Positions 26,589 through 39,174 are shown, counted from the first letter of the stretch. The stretch: DNA of 64,000 nt from Umbelopsis ramanniana AG (GCF_025399195.1 NW_026252116.1:186001-250000), one strand, 5' to 3'. The notes: a model not told the origin generated them from the sequence alone. Numbers and translations: made by a program.

Positions 26589-28246
26589 CTAATCCTTGGT
26601 AACTACAACGTGATCAATTACGCGCTCGTGAGTTCCATTGTTGTCCACTCCGTAATGAGTGAGTTCAAGAGAATGTTGAGTGGCCTTGACAGTGGAGAAA
26701 CCGTAACCGCTGTAGCGACTAGCACTCCAGGCAGGGAATGGACCGGTGGTATTGAACGGGATGGTCAATTCATAGTTACCACTGTTACCGACGAGGTATT
26801 GGAAGGTACTAGGTGCATTGTGATAACTCTTGGAGGTGACCTGTCCGTTGTAAACAGGGTATGTTCTTTCAAAGTTGTGTCTGTGACCACAAAGGTAGAT
26901 GTCGACCTTGTACTTTTTCAAAAGAGCCTCAACGCCATGCTGGCGAGTGTTGGTGGCAGGATCTACAAGTCCCTCTCGGATTGTTTGTGTTTCAGTAATG
27001 CAGGTGCCGTCGGTTGGAGAAGAGAAGGATGTGCAATACATGGGGCGATGGCCCAAAACAATGATCCAAGGACGCACTTTGCGGTTACGGTTGGCTTCCT
27101 TGAGGTCGTTTTCTAGCCAATTGAGGGAGGTCAGAATTTCATTGGTGGAACCTTCAAAGGCACCCTCGCTGGACCACGCCACAATGTGCAAAGACTTGTA
27201 ATCATAAGAGTATTGCATTGGGTTACTGAAACCGGACTTTTGGAAAGGTACGTTGTTGAAACTTGTAGGGGATAGAAAAAAGGGGTTAGTTAGGTGATTG
27301 ATCTGCATTGCACCAGATCTTTGATAGCTTCGTATACAGTGCTTCTCTTACCGATTTTTCCAATGAGAGAAATTGTAAGCATTTTCGTGATTACCGACAG
27401 CACCCATGAATGGGATATTGGCAAACAAGTTTTCAGCGAATCGCATGTACTCGTCACCCTTTGTGCCATTGAAGTCAGCCATATCGTAGGCCTAATGACC
27501 ATGTAGGTAAAAGCAGTAAGGAATAGATTTTTAGTATTCAATTCCCAAAAAATGTACCATATAGATGTGAAACTTACCTGATCGCCGGAAAGTGTCAGGA
27601 AATCGTACTTGTGACTCTTTGCCAGTCTCTGCAATGCGGGCATAGCTACAGCGTTGACAAGTCCAAGATCGGCGGTAGCAACAAAATTGACGGTGTTTCC
27701 TCGTCTAGCAGTGTGGAATTCGAATTCTCCCTTACTCCATGTCACTTTTCCATGGCTGTCCTTTGTGCCAACCTTGTATTGAAAGACAGTAGCAGGCTTC
27801 AGTTTTAGAGTTTGGAGATTGTGCAAGTAAATGGTATGATGAGCAGTGCCATTATCAACGAAAGCCCAGTTCTAGATGGAAGGAGGGTACATTTTTATGG
27901 TTAACAACCAAGGAAGAATCTACAACATTGCTCAATTGATATTATTTTTACATACCTCACCCCCTTCGATGACAATAGATTTGTGAGGGGAAGATTTTGG
28001 CCAATAATTTAGGATTGCAGTGTGGACTTCGCCTTGAGTAGCGAATTGAACCTTTGCATATTCAGCTTGAGAAGAAATAGAGATATGAATTTGTTGAGGT
28101 TCGGTGATACCATAGGTACGATTCCAATCACCGACATTGTATTGGTCATAGTCCCATTGTGCACCAGGCCCGCCTTTAAGCTGAGCCGAGTTGACGCACA
28201 ACGAGAACACTAGCAGCACAAGAGTGCTTAAGAGGATGGGGGTCAT
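26589..28246 (-). CDS. Secreted purple acid phosphatase
   Basis: Binuclear-metal acid phosphatase, secreted for phosphate scavenging. Four exons: 27956-28246, 27578-27871, 27352-27491 and 26589-27261, giving 465 residues. A signal peptide covers about residues 1-20 (MTPILLSTLVLLVFSLCVNS). A fibronectin-like N-domain begins PQQIHISIS. The five metallophosphoesterase blocks are in order: TADLG, SGDQAYD, GNHEN, VLGHRPMY and GHRHNFERTYP. The splices rebuild GDQ-AYD and HWKNR-FNNVP. Several N-x-S/T sites fit secretion. Upstream lie a TATA-like element and a CACGTG box (separate entries), fitting a phosphate-regulated gene. It is convergent with PP4. Confidence 0.94.
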
Positions 28247-28311
28247 GAGGGAAAGGAGAGAAAAGACCTTGACTGGCGTAAGAAGTAAATAAAAGAAAAA
28301 GAGAGATCTGT

Positions 28312-28318
28312 TTATATA
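28312..28318 (-). promoter_or_regulatory. TATA-like box of the acid phosphatase gene
   Basis: Minus strand reads TATATAA about 66-72 bases before the ATG at 28246. TATA boxes mark regulated rather than housekeeping genes; most other genes here lack an obvious one. Confidence 0.5.
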
Positions 28319-28395
28319 AGGCTACGCTTTTTAAAGAGGGCATAACCATCCTTCTTCAGGCCAAATTATCGCTTCCAAGATTTACCGGTTTTCCA

Positions 28396-28401
28396 CACGT
28401 G
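28396..28401. promoter_or_regulatory. CACGTG E-box upstream of the acid phosphatase
   Basis: Palindromic CACGTG 150 bases upstream of the phosphatase ATG and 137 bases before the divergent HAD gene. In yeasts Pho4 binds CACGTG/CACGTT at acid phosphatase promoters. A second CACGTG is at 28557-28562, just inside the HAD gene. Confidence 0.4.
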
Positions 28402-28537
28402 CAGACCTCCCTGACGAATAGACGTCGCACCGGCATCTGCAAGGTAACATTGTATTTGACCGACAGATAAACCACAAAGCTGGTACGGGCACCATCGTGC
28501 AGTAAAATAGATTGCATGGTTTCGATGTCATCAAATT

Positions 28538-29503
28538 ATGCCAGTGTATTCCTGTACACGTGCGGTGTGTACTCCTTTTCCCAACCAGATCCAAATGTTT
28601 TCCCGTACAGGTGTCAAATATGCAATATCTTGTCGACCACTCATAGTCGTTGACTTTGACGAAACCATAACCATCAAAGATACTATTTCCATACTCGCTC
28701 ATTTCTCATACGCCCGAAATCTACCAACCGACATCCCGCCATGGTCCCATTTCACCACCGCCTACATGAAAGATTACGGTCGGCTCAAGTCAGCTAACGC
28801 CGCCCGCCAGATAACCTCGCTTGAAGACAAAACCGAACAGCTGGCTTCCTTAAAGCCTGTGGAACTGGCGTCTTTGGACCGAGTTTCAAAAGCTGGCGTA
28901 TTTGCGCGCTTGACAAAAGAGGAGATACAGGCTGGTGCAAAGGAACTGGTACAAGTGCGTGATCATGCTCAGCAAGTATTACTCTCCAATATTGAGAACG
29001 TGTTTATTCTCTCTGTCAATTGGTCGAAAGACTGGATACTCGGTGCACTCAAGCCTTTGCCTTTACTCCCTTCCGCCATCCTATCCAACGACTTGGTATT
29101 CAATGAAGGCATATCCACCGGTCAAATCATACCGTCCATTGTCACGGCCGATGATAAACTCAAAATATTTCGCCAAATTCAGAACGCAAATACCTGGCCA
29201 TATTCGATATACATTGGCGATTCCGAGACCGATTTACCATGTTTAGGTTTGTAATACGTTCATCAACTTGATCTCATCATCGGTTGAGATACTGACAAGT
29301 CCGCCTTAACAGTGAATGCCGACATTGGTATTGTGTTTGGGACCAATACTTCGTTGATCAACACATGCAAGCAGATAGGTATAGAATTGAAGGACGCAAA
29401 GCAAGTTCAATCCATAGAAAACAAGCAAGATAGACACACTTTATACCATACAGTTGACTGGGCTGACATTGCCGATTTATTAAAAGACTCGAATATGTCT
29501 TAA
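28538..29503 (+). CDS. HAD-superfamily phosphatase
   Basis: Two exons, 28538-29246 and 29313-29503, give 299 residues. HAD motif I is VDFDETITIKDTI (nucleophile Asp and acid/base Asp in DFDET). Motif II is probably FILSVNWSKDWI; a Lys follows in the TADDKLKIF stretch (motif III), and motif IV is YIGDSETDLPCL. The pattern is that of the C1-cap phosphoserine phosphatase/PHOSPHO-like group, with a helical cap at about residues 65-150. The substrate is unknown. A second in-frame ATG (28593) begins just before the conserved core, so the first 18 residues may not be translated. It is divergent from the acid phosphatase. Confidence 0.8.
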
Positions 29504-29582
29504 TCCGATCGAAAGGATCGCATCTACCCAAAAAAAAGGAGTGAATTAACGGAAGAACGCATTTATGGGTTCGGTTGTGGTA

Positions 29583-31253
29583 TTACAAGCGTTCAGTATC
29601 TATCAATCGCTGAGTCTTCTGAAGTTCGTATCGTCTTTCTTCCAATAGAGTTTCTAGCTCTCGTTTGCGGTCTCGTACTTCGTCGACTATTCGTGAAAGA
29701 CGACGGACAGCATCGCGTGCAGTCTCAATATCGCGTTCTTGCTTTCTGGTCTTCTCTTCAAGGTCAGACTTTTCAGTTAGTTGTCTCAATTTGTAATCGT
29801 ACAAAGCTTGGAATTGTTCCTTCAAGGGTCTGGCTGAAAATGCCACTCCAGAATCATTTGATCGCTTTGCGTTTTCTTCCGCCTCTCTGACCTTGTCTTG
29901 CAATTCAGCCAACTCTCTCTTCAACAAATCTTCTTCATCATACTTTCCTCCTCGCACAGTCGATCCTAATAAAAGAGATTTAAGTGAATATCCAAGCCTG
30001 CCTAACATGAAAAAGGATGAGTCAACTGGCTCACCTTTGGAACTTAAGGTTGTGCTGGCCACACCTAGACGATTTACGTAGCTATCGGCCAATTGCGCAG
30101 ATTTAGACATGGAGGTACTGTTTCCCTTTCGTGCACCGGTTCCTGACCCAGGACGATCACCCAAATCCGCAGCATATTCCCCAGCAAATGCAGATTTCAA
30201 ATCTTGAGGAAGTTCCGACGGGATTCTTGCTCCGCGACTTCTCTCGTTCAAAACGTGGAAGTAGACCAAACATTGATCTCGAGTAAGAGCTTGTGCGTGG
30301 TTGACATCAACAAGAGACCTATGAAGAGCCAAATTTTAGTTTCTCATCATATTACTGTGGATGTTTCTTCAATTGGTTGCTCATCCTGGCACTCACCATG
30401 CGGATGAAAGGTCTTGTCGCGTGACCGGAAGTGTCGAGTAGAAATCCTCCATCTGCGAAACTATGTGTACGATCAAATCCACATTAGTATTTTGGTTGCC
30501 ACAACCTATTGTACCCAGTGTCACTGCTCGCAATCCTTACATCGTACTTTTCCAGACGCATTGGCGTACTTATTATATATATTGCCATAGGTGTTCAAGT
30601 CTTGTGGTGTAATACCCCAATCGAATTCTTTCTGCTGCTGAGTGGAGAACCCGGTGTACTGCGATGGCACTCCGGTGTACTGCTGTTGTTGGTAGCCTGT
30701 TGGTTGTGGTTGCTGATAACCGGTCGATTGTGGGTTTTGGAACCCAGTAGGCTGAGGTTGTTGGAATCCCATCTGGTATCCAGTTTGCTGAGGTTGTTGG
30801 TATCCGGTCATTTGTGGCGTGACACTGCTACCGACAAGGTGTCTTTTGCTATTTGGTATCAGTTGCGCTGGTAAGCTTGATGGAGGATTGCCGCCGTTGA
30901 GGGAATCGTAGGTAAGATGCATGGCCACACAGAATTCGTCGAAATCAAGCTGCCCATCGTTATCCATATCAGACAAATCCCTATCAATAATCCCGGTTAG
31001 AAGCCATAGTTAGCGACGGAAGCATGCACTATATGACTTTACCATATTTTTTCAAGCTTGTTAACTGGCAATCCGGAGTTTAAGAACATGGTCCTTGCCG
31101 TCGCACCTTGGATGATGAAAGTGGGGTAATGTGATGAGAATAAGGCGATGAGAGTAAAGGTGCGAAAGTGTTCTTACCAGGAAGGAATCCATTGACTTGT
31201 CCTTGAGCTTGAAAGATTTCAGCATATTTAGAAAGTTCAGCTTGGGAAAACAT
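29583..31253 (-). CDS. END3: END3, endocytic actin-patch EH-domain protein
   Basis: Part of the Pan1-Sla1-End3 endocytic coat that promotes actin assembly. Six exons: 31178-31253, 31043-31106, 30548-30980, 30397-30452, 30035-30318 and 29583-29965, giving 431 residues. An EH domain starts the protein ([19 protein letters not shown]), with the EF-hand loop [14 protein letters not shown] second EH-like part reads [19 protein letters not shown] then [20 protein letters not shown]. The C-terminal 120 residues are a coiled coil (REAEENAKR... to [11 protein letters not shown]). Intron 29966-30034 is 69 nt and open, so it could be mistaken for coding sequence. Between the EH parts are about seven QxTG repeats. 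The donor after residue ~190 (GTACGA) is atypical but the frame needs it. Confidence 0.9.
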
Positions 31254-31537
31254 GCTTCGAGATGGGGAAACGAAGTGGTTATGAGCACAAAGTGATTTTG
31301 GCTGGCCTCAATTTACAGTATGACATCAAGAATTTCAATATCCGAAAAAAGTTCCTCTGCACACCGTTCAGAGGATTTCGGAAGAAAAACCACTCTGTCA
31401 AGAAGAATAGCAGTTTTTCCATTAAATACTAATGTTTATCCCCAATTTAAGTGAGCAATAATATTAATGACGGCAACCAAAGCGTTAGAGCGCATAATTT
31501 ATTAGAGTATTAAAGCATATAATTCATTCAACCAAAA

Positions 31538-34500
31538 CTAATCTGTGACGGTAGCGTCATCAGTTGTAGAAGTAGGGGTACTCAAATCGGTAGTAGTAGT
31601 AGGGGTGTTACTGTCAGTTGTGGTGGTAGTATCTGTTGTAGTCACTGCAGGTGTAGCTGTGGTAGTATCAGATGTTGTATCAACAACAGAAGAAGTAGTA
31701 GTAGATACAGGAGTAGAGGCAGTAGAAATAGGAGCAGAGGCAGTAGAAACGGGAATTGAAGAGCTGACAACACTGGAAGATGCATTGGCACTGAGGACAT
31801 TAGGCGTAGTGACATTGGGTAACGTGCCATATCCAGAGGTATCGATTCCGATAGATTGGGCCAATGGAATACTACTGGTCCAGACATTGTTCTGCGAGTA
31901 TTGAAGAGCACCGTGGAAAGGTCCGCCTGAACCAACTGTTATAACAGCAGTTTGGGCAACGTTGACATAAAAACCGAACGGAGGAGCGGTCAGCAAGTTA
32001 ACTAGTGGTCCCAATAAATCCATAGCGTCGAGATCGAATGCAATTGGTACTTGTGTAGATGTTACTTGACCTCTGGCAGGAATGGAGAGGACTGGATCAA
32101 ATGTATATTGAACGCTTCCTATTTGCGTAGGAGTTGTGATGTTCAGGTCGGCTGACATAAAGTAGACGGCAGCTTGAAGTGACTCAATGGCAAAATCGGT
32201 ATCAATACTATTTTGGAGAGTAAACGTAGTACCCATGCACACAGTCTCGCCACATCCATCGAGAGTATAGATGGCAGCGCCAACAATAAGTGTAGGTTCA
32301 ATGCCTGTCAAAGAGGTAGCCAGAGATATGCCAGCAAAGCCATCTTTCAAAGAATCCACGGATGTTGATTCGCTTGTACCCGTAACTTGCATTTGGAATG
32401 TTTGGTGCATTAAATAGCCAGACAGTACCGAGGCAAGAACCACTTGTTGCTGGGTATCAGCGGTTGGAGTTAGCTGGAAGTCAGCATCGTAAGTGTTCGC
32501 TCCGTTTTTGACTACCAGGTCTTTAATAATAGCCGGACCAATATCGTAACCATTATAGATGACTCGAAGAGTAACATCACCAACTGAGATAGTAATAGGC
32601 GATGGGCTGTTCAAAGTGACAGAAAGCTTGGTGTCAACGTAGTTTGCAGTAGCACCAATGATGGAGATGCTATTAATTGTGACAACACCTCCAAAGTTAT
32701 TGAAGCCTAAATAAAATCAAAATATATATGTCAGTGTACATGATTTCAACGGACCTAGGGAGCAAACACGAAGTATACATACCCATCAATGAAGTTTGAA
32801 CATCGAATGGAATGGAACCAAGCTGGATAGCTCCAGCATTGGTACCTGTGTGAGCGTTAACAACACCAGATAGTTCAAAGGTATTATTTCCAGTCAAAGT
32901 AAGAGCCTTAGTGAATTGGTTGAAGACGTCATGAGCATCTGAAGGAACAGCAAAAGTGACGTCCGTGTATCCAGTTTTAACTGTAGTTCCAGTAGTGGTA
33001 GCTGGGTTTTCAGGAATATTGAGATTAGCGATTGTCATGCCACCCACTTTAACAGCCAAGGTTTGAGATAAGCTGGTAACATCCAAGGGAAATCCGAATG
33101 GTGACTGAAGAGTAGCTTCGATATCATTAGAAGAAGACAAAGGTGAGTAAGCACCCTTGGTGAAGTCAAGAGACAAGTCTTTCAGAGTAATAGCAGGGAT
33201 CAATGACAGGTTTCCAGAGGAACCAGGTAGTTCAACATTATCAATGGTCAAACTTTCGAATGCACGGGTAAGCCAGTCAACTTGACCGGATGGACCGGAT
33301 GCAGATTTTCCTTTCACAGTGAGGGAGGTTGCTTTACCAGACAAAAAGTTGGTGAACAAGGTCTGAATAGCGCTCAATCCTTGTGATGATGACTGAGATT
33401 GCAAACTGCCAGTTAAATTGACACTGGACTGGCCATTGGGTGGGAAGTTGGCACCGCCAACTGAAGAAAGAGGACCAAGATCAACACTGCCCAAGTAAGA
33501 TTCAAAAGCAATACCAGAGAGATCGACACCAACAGTACTGGGGTTCTTGATAGCAGTAGTAACATCCAGTACAATTCCACCGTTAGGGTCATTGGCAGGC
33601 AAATTGAAGGCAGTAATGGTGACATCGTCCTTAAAGCTTTGCATACCAGTGAGCGAGACATCCTTGACCATGGACAAGCCGGTAAAAGTATAACCCAGAG
33701 CGGTGACAGATACAGAATTTCCAGTAATCTCCCAGCTGAAATCATTGTTGTTCAACATGTATGCAGCAAAGTCACCCATGGCACCATTATCAGTAATACT
33801 GAAAGTACCAGTAACGCTGAAGGTAGCACCTGTGTCAGGCTGAGTTTGGATGTTGGACATGCTGACAGTACCAAGAGTTCTTCCTTCCCAGGCAACGCTG
33901 AGTGGAGTAGGGAAAGAAATGGTGGCAGAGAAAGGACCAGTACCGGTGAGTTTACCATTCATTTGAACTTGGAAGTTACTGTTCGTGGGACTAGAGAGAA
34001 TGATACTGTCGAATGAGAGAACAGCCGAGTTGACAATGGATTGCACAATAGGCTGACCGACAATAGGGATGAGTTTGGAAACAGTAGAGTCTGTTTTACA
34101 TGCGATATTGTTTTGAACAAATGATAAATCGTCCGTGTATTGACCAATCACAACAGTGGATACCAATTGCAAGTCAACGTGAAGGTTAGCCAGAGCCTTG
34201 GTAACAAAATCTACAACGTTGAAACCATTGAATACTTCAGCGGATGCGCTAACTTGCTGCTGTCCTGGAATGTCGAAACCTCCCATAGTCAACAAAGCGT
34301 CCAATGGTTGAACATCAATTCCAGCAGATACAGCGTTGGCTCTAAGAAGCAAGGCCACAGCGGCCGGCTCCAAGTTCATCTTCAATGGAATTCCTCCAGA
34401 GGTAGCACTTGAATGACCTCCTGCAACGATGGGATTGCTTCCGAGATCGGAGTCAATGTTGCCAACAGGCATACCGGAGTAAGTAACAGCGGAAATAACA

Positions 34501-36795
34501 TGAGTAATGCTCATACCAGCAGTGAATGGATTAGCAATAGTGACGAAGGTGGTGGCGTAACCGGTGGTAAGGGTATCGTCCAAGATGCTAAGGCTGGCTC
34601 CTTGTACAATTGTGGCGTTCAAGCCTGGCATGATGGATGATAGAATGATGCCTTCAAGACCTTCCTGAAGAGAGGCAACAATGGTTGTACCGTTGTAACC
34701 GTTAATGCCGACAGTGTTTTGTTTACCTTCGATGAAAGTAGTGAGCAATTGCTGGCCTGCATCCGATCCGGCGGGATTAAAAGCACCAACAGCCATAACA
34801 GTGTTTGGACCTCTGGTAAGATTCAAGTTAGGCAAAGTAACAGTGCCCACTTGAGTATCACCGGCATTCATCAAGAAAGTAACATCGCCCGTGGCAATTT
34901 GCAAGTTAGATGGGTTTTCCATGCCAACAGAGATAGCCAGTTGGAGACCATCAGTAGTACCACCAGTAACATCAATGCTGTTGATAATAGTGCTAGTAGT
35001 ATTGAGATTTTGAAGACCATTCAAAGATGTAGTGGTATTGAATGGAATGTTACTGAGTCGCACAGTACCAATAGGAGTTTGAGCTCCAATGGTGGCATTT
35101 CCAGCAATAGTGAAGTTGAACAAGCCCAAACGAGTAAGATTGGCATTGAAATCATTGAATGCCGTCTCCATTCCAGGAATGACCATCAGAGGAGCTTGGT
35201 TGAGAGCAAAAGCCAGAGTACCAGTGGTTTGGTTGCTAGTGGATTGAACGTAACCAGAGTTCAAATTGGCAATAGGGCCAGTGGTGGGAGTTCCAAGGGT
35301 AATATTTTGGGTAACCTCGGTAATATTAATGGAAAAGCCAAAGGGCATCACAAAGTTGGCTGTGACATTAGGCGCACTGGTAGCAGGAGAGTATGCAGTG
35401 GCGTTAGTGAATACTAGATCCAAATCACCCATGGTGACGCCAGTGATGATCTGGAGGGCAGAATTAGGAGCAAGACTAACATCCAGCTGAACAGATTCAA
35501 GACCTTGAGATAACCAAGAGACAGCATGAACACCGTCAGGAGCAGCAGACACGCCAGTTGCAGTGGTATTAGAGGGTATTCCAGCAAGATAGTTAGAGAA
35601 TAAAACGCTAACAATAGCAAGATCATTCGGGTTGGTGAGGGGAACCATACGGCCTTCGAAGTTCAAAGTGTTCGGTCCATTCACAAGAGTTACATTAGTA
35701 GCTGTAACATCACCTAGATAGACGCCTTGATATCCGACAGACATGTGGATGGTACCAAGTTGGACACCAATAGGAGAAGGATTAACAAGAACGGTTCCGA
35801 GGGTCATATGGATACCACCAGCAGGATCATTATAGGGAAGATTGAAAGAAGTAATAGTAACATTGGGGAAGCCACCCATACCTGATAAATCAAATGGGTT
35901 AGCGGTGCATGTTATCAAATAGTATTGACATTGAAAATGGCATAATTACCAAACAGTGTGATTTCCTTGTTTAAATTTACGTGAGCTGTGCGTGAGAGTG
36001 CGCTGATTGAGGCACCTCCTTTGAGCGTCCATTTGAAGCTGACACAATAAAATATAAGCACAAAAATCTGTAGGTGAGATGACTGGTATGTTATATAATC
36101 CTACCTATCGACTGCCAGCATGTCTTTGGCAAAGTTTCCAAAATCTGTTTGGTTTGCTACGGTGAACACAGTGTTAGCGTCCAGTTCTCCATGGCCTCCG
36201 CTAACGTGTGCAGTTGGAAGGTTCATGGATCCAAGCTAGATAAAACATATGTGCATACACGGTAAAGTGGAATGGAAAGATAAAACAAAAAAAAAAAAAG
36301 CAAAGATCAGTACAGATTTTTTTTCCTAAATATAAAATATGTAGATTGAAATTTTATACTCACCAAGATGGTGTCATTATAATAAACATCAATGGTATCA
36401 AAAGTAATTGTCGCCGAGAAAGGTCCAGTATTAGAAAGGCTGCTCTTCATATCCAAATTGAAGGTTGAGTTTCCATCAGTAACATCGCGTTTGCTAACAG
36501 AACCGGTGCTACCAAAGGTGATGTCAGCATTCTGGATGTTGATGCTGCTACCATTAATAGTGTTTTGTGCGATTGCAGGGAAGGCGACGAACAGAGCCAG
36601 CACGACAACCACAATGACAATGACAATTGTAACAGGAATGCAGAGGTACCAGTACTTTCTGCGTCTGGGATTCATGTATTCTCGATATTTACTTTGACGA
36701 TGTGGTTTTTCATCGTAGCTGGCTATGGACGACTGATCGTGGTCGTGTACGCCATGAGCCTGACGGATTTGAGTGTCTGAAGCGGCGTCCGACAT
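31538..36795 (-). CDS. Large DUF3712 single-pass membrane protein (Tag1-like)
   Basis: Five exons: 36364-36795, 36105-36235, 35950-36038, 32783-35881 and 31538-32706, giving 1,639 residues. The cytosolic N-terminus (about 48 residues) is followed by one membrane segment (LCIPVTIVIVIVVVVLALFV) and a very long luminal or external part made of repeated beta-rich DUF3712 units. Each has the pattern N-D-P-A/N-G-G-I-x2-x-(V/T)...PS-x-(V/I)-G-V-x-L and ends with N-x-L-x-F-x-G. N-glycosylation sites are abundant. The last 100 residues are a Ser/Thr-rich stalk. Yeast Tag1, a vacuolar membrane protein involved in ending autophagy, has a similar single TM plus luminal DUF3712 design but is much shorter, so function here is inference. 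Confidence 0.85.
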
Positions 36796-36842
36796 TTTTT
36801 TCTTTTAAACGTAGATTCCGGAAGACAAGACCACTTGTTCGT

Positions 36843-36862
36843 AATGAATGAATGAATGAATG
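36843..36862. repeat. (AATG)5 microsatellite
   Basis: Five perfect copies of AATG in the 5' flank of the DUF3712 gene, about 50-70 bases upstream of its ATG. Confidence 0.85.
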
Positions 36863-38712
36863 AAAAAGAAGGACTAAACAGAAAGCAACGAGAGAAAAAA
36901 AACGTTTAAGCTGGAAAGAAGAGCTGCCGTAGTAGATGACTCTGCACACATTTATTTCAATCATAATTTGCAACTGTCTGCAACGTCTGCCTGGTGTCAC
37001 AACTGAGTTCAACAGCACCAGAGCCAGAGAATTGCACCTGATTCGAATTCAGTGTGCTTCTGAGAGCTGCTTCAGTGACGCTTTTGGACAATCGTGTACC
37101 CAAACTGGGAATCAGGAACATGGACACCTCGAAGTCACTCTGTAAATCCCTGAACCTTGGTATTCCATCCTAATCCGGATCATATTGCTGTTAGCATCTT
37201 TATTTGATCTAAAAAAACTGACAGAGGGAAAACAATTTGGATAACCTGTGTACTGTGTGGTACCCATCTTAACCTTACGTTTTTGACAAGACTAGGCAGA
37301 ATCTCTTTTCTACTGTCATCTTCCAATAAAGCCTGAGCAATTTAGTGAAACAATATCGTTCTTAATAATTTATAATTCAAGCGCTTTTGTTTTAGCACGA
37401 AAAGCTATGGATAGAAGCTGTATTGGAAGGATCAAGGCAAACCGATTTCGAAGTTCTAGTCCGATGTGCGGGGTAGGGATGGTGGCTGTGAGTTTATTGT
37501 ACTAGAATCCGACTTGTGGGACTGTAGGACGTGCACTGTGTAACCGTTAGGAAGGCTAGAATAGAACATTTACAGACTTATTGACGATGACCAAGGCTAT
37601 TCATAGCATATATAGTAGCTTCAAACAAAAAAGAAGGCTTTGTGACTTGGAGTAAACAGACGCAGTAGGAAAGCAAGTTCAAAAGAAGGCAGGAAGGAGG
37701 CCGGTGTGTGCTCCCCATGGTACACCCAAATGCAGCAACAGAGCGAATATGCGCAGGCTCAACTTTAATCCTGTTTCTGGAATTTCACTGCAGTACAAAC
37801 ATTGTACAGCTGCCCAACGTAGTGCAAAAAGCGGGTTGCTTGACTCCAAACCTACCATTTGAAATAACACAGCGAGCTTGTTACTTCACTCGCGCTACAT
37901 TTTGAGTTCCTGGTACCTTCCGGAAAAGCCATTTTCAATTTTTTTTTTCATTTGCATATGCTTTCAATGCTTTGTCCCTGAGAAAACTCGTAGGCCATAC
38001 GTGAGAACTACTATCCCCGCGGTCTTTACCGGCGGTGCTGAATGATGAGTGACCCAGTACCAACAGGAAGAATTTTCACTGAAAAAGAAAAGCAAGCAGC
38101 TTTATGAAGGATCGTTTTTACAATTTGCTATTTTGCAGTCTAAGTTTATAAAGGAGAAGCACCATAACAGTATTAAGCGGTATAACTTATGGTTAGAGAA
38201 TTCATCGGCATCTAGGATGTTTTATGGCAGGTCATCCGGGAGAAAGACTGGGTCGCGGATTTAAAAACTTCCCAGAACTTTTTGGGTTACGTCTTGTGTT
38301 CATGTACATGGACTCAGAGACATAATGGCTAAAGTGCATGCAAAGTTTGCCATTGCGCTTGTCGCTGTTTCGTACGCGTTTTCTTTTCTTCTTCTGCCAC
38401 GTTGCGAGATTGTTTAGCTGCATTTATTCGGGAGGGTCCTCCACTTGCCTGATTCTACTTAATCTTTGATTCTAAATTGGACGAATATGTAAATGCAAGA
38501 TAGTCTCCTACCAGCCAAAATAAAAAATATAAGAGAACTTTGTTTCTGAAGCTAGATGAAAAAAATCTTTAAGAGATCGATCCATTTCAAACCTTTCTAT
38601 AATTAACTTGTATGCTGAGCGACATGTACGGGCACTTGTATTCTCATGCTACGATGACCTTGCGTACAGTAAATCCGAGCAGTCAGCTAGTTGTCTTACC
38701 CACACACACCGG

Positions 38713-38750
38713 CAAAATGTACTACCTGATTCCAAATTAGGTACATTTTG
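38713..38750. repeat. Short imperfect inverted repeat
   Basis: Arms caaaatgtac and gtacattttg are exact complements around an 18-base centre whose edges (tacct/aggta) also pair. It could form a hairpin or be a dimeric protein site; no gene is adjacent. Confidence 0.5.
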
Positions 38751-39113
38751 TTTCCTTTGTTGAAATCGTCGTTACCATTGTTGCATCTCGCGGTCCCCTT
38801 TGAGCCTTGTTGCCTCGGACTGAACAGTTACATAACTGCATTCGTGTTGATCTTCACGAAAAGCATGTGGTTGTACGAATTGGCCTTTGGGAACTTTGCA
38901 TTCATTTCCTGAAACTGCCGGTTGTTACGGACGGGTGGGGTACCTTTTGGACATCATGTGGCTCCCATACGATGAACCAAACAATGCTTCGATATCAAAT
39001 GAGGAAGATGCAATGAGTCAAATGAATTAATTAATTTCAGCTTGTGTTTGTGAGATGAAAGGCTTCAATGGCTAGAGGATGGATGGAGACAGCGAGAAAC
39101 CGATCTGAAGAAG

Positions 39114-39120
39114 TATAAAT
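39114..39120 (+). promoter_or_regulatory. TATA box of the HsbA gene
   Basis: TATAAAT 55-61 bases before the ATG at 39175. Position and sequence suit a strongly regulated secreted-protein gene. Confidence 0.6.
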
Positions 39121-39174
39121 AAGACCCCCGATTAGATAAATTATTGACAGTATCAAGATCATATCTGAACTATC

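Larger units (their letters stand above)
36796..39174. other. Long gene-poor spacer between DUF3712 and HsbA genes
   Basis: About 2.4 kb, the longest gene-free stretch in the window. It contains an (AATG)5 microsatellite at 36843-36862, an imperfect inverted repeat at 38713-38750, and near the right end the HsbA promoter. Short open frames are present but have no recognisable motif, signal peptide or plausible splice partners. I saw no transposon ends or tRNA. Confidence 0.5.

Noticed and set aside
26553-27116. 187-codon open frame on the + strand across the acid phosphatase
   Set aside because: Antisense to exons with all five metallophosphoesterase motifs; no independent support.
29966-30034. 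In-frame continuation of END3 coding sequence
   Set aside because: Although open, the 69 nt have a consensus GTGAGC donor and TTTTATTAG acceptor and code for a hydrophobic stretch out of place in END3, so it is treated as an intron.
34719-35417. 232-codon Ser/Asn-rich frame on the + strand
   Set aside because: Antisense shadow of the DUF3712 repeats, rich in Thr/Asn/Val codons that read open on the opposite strand.
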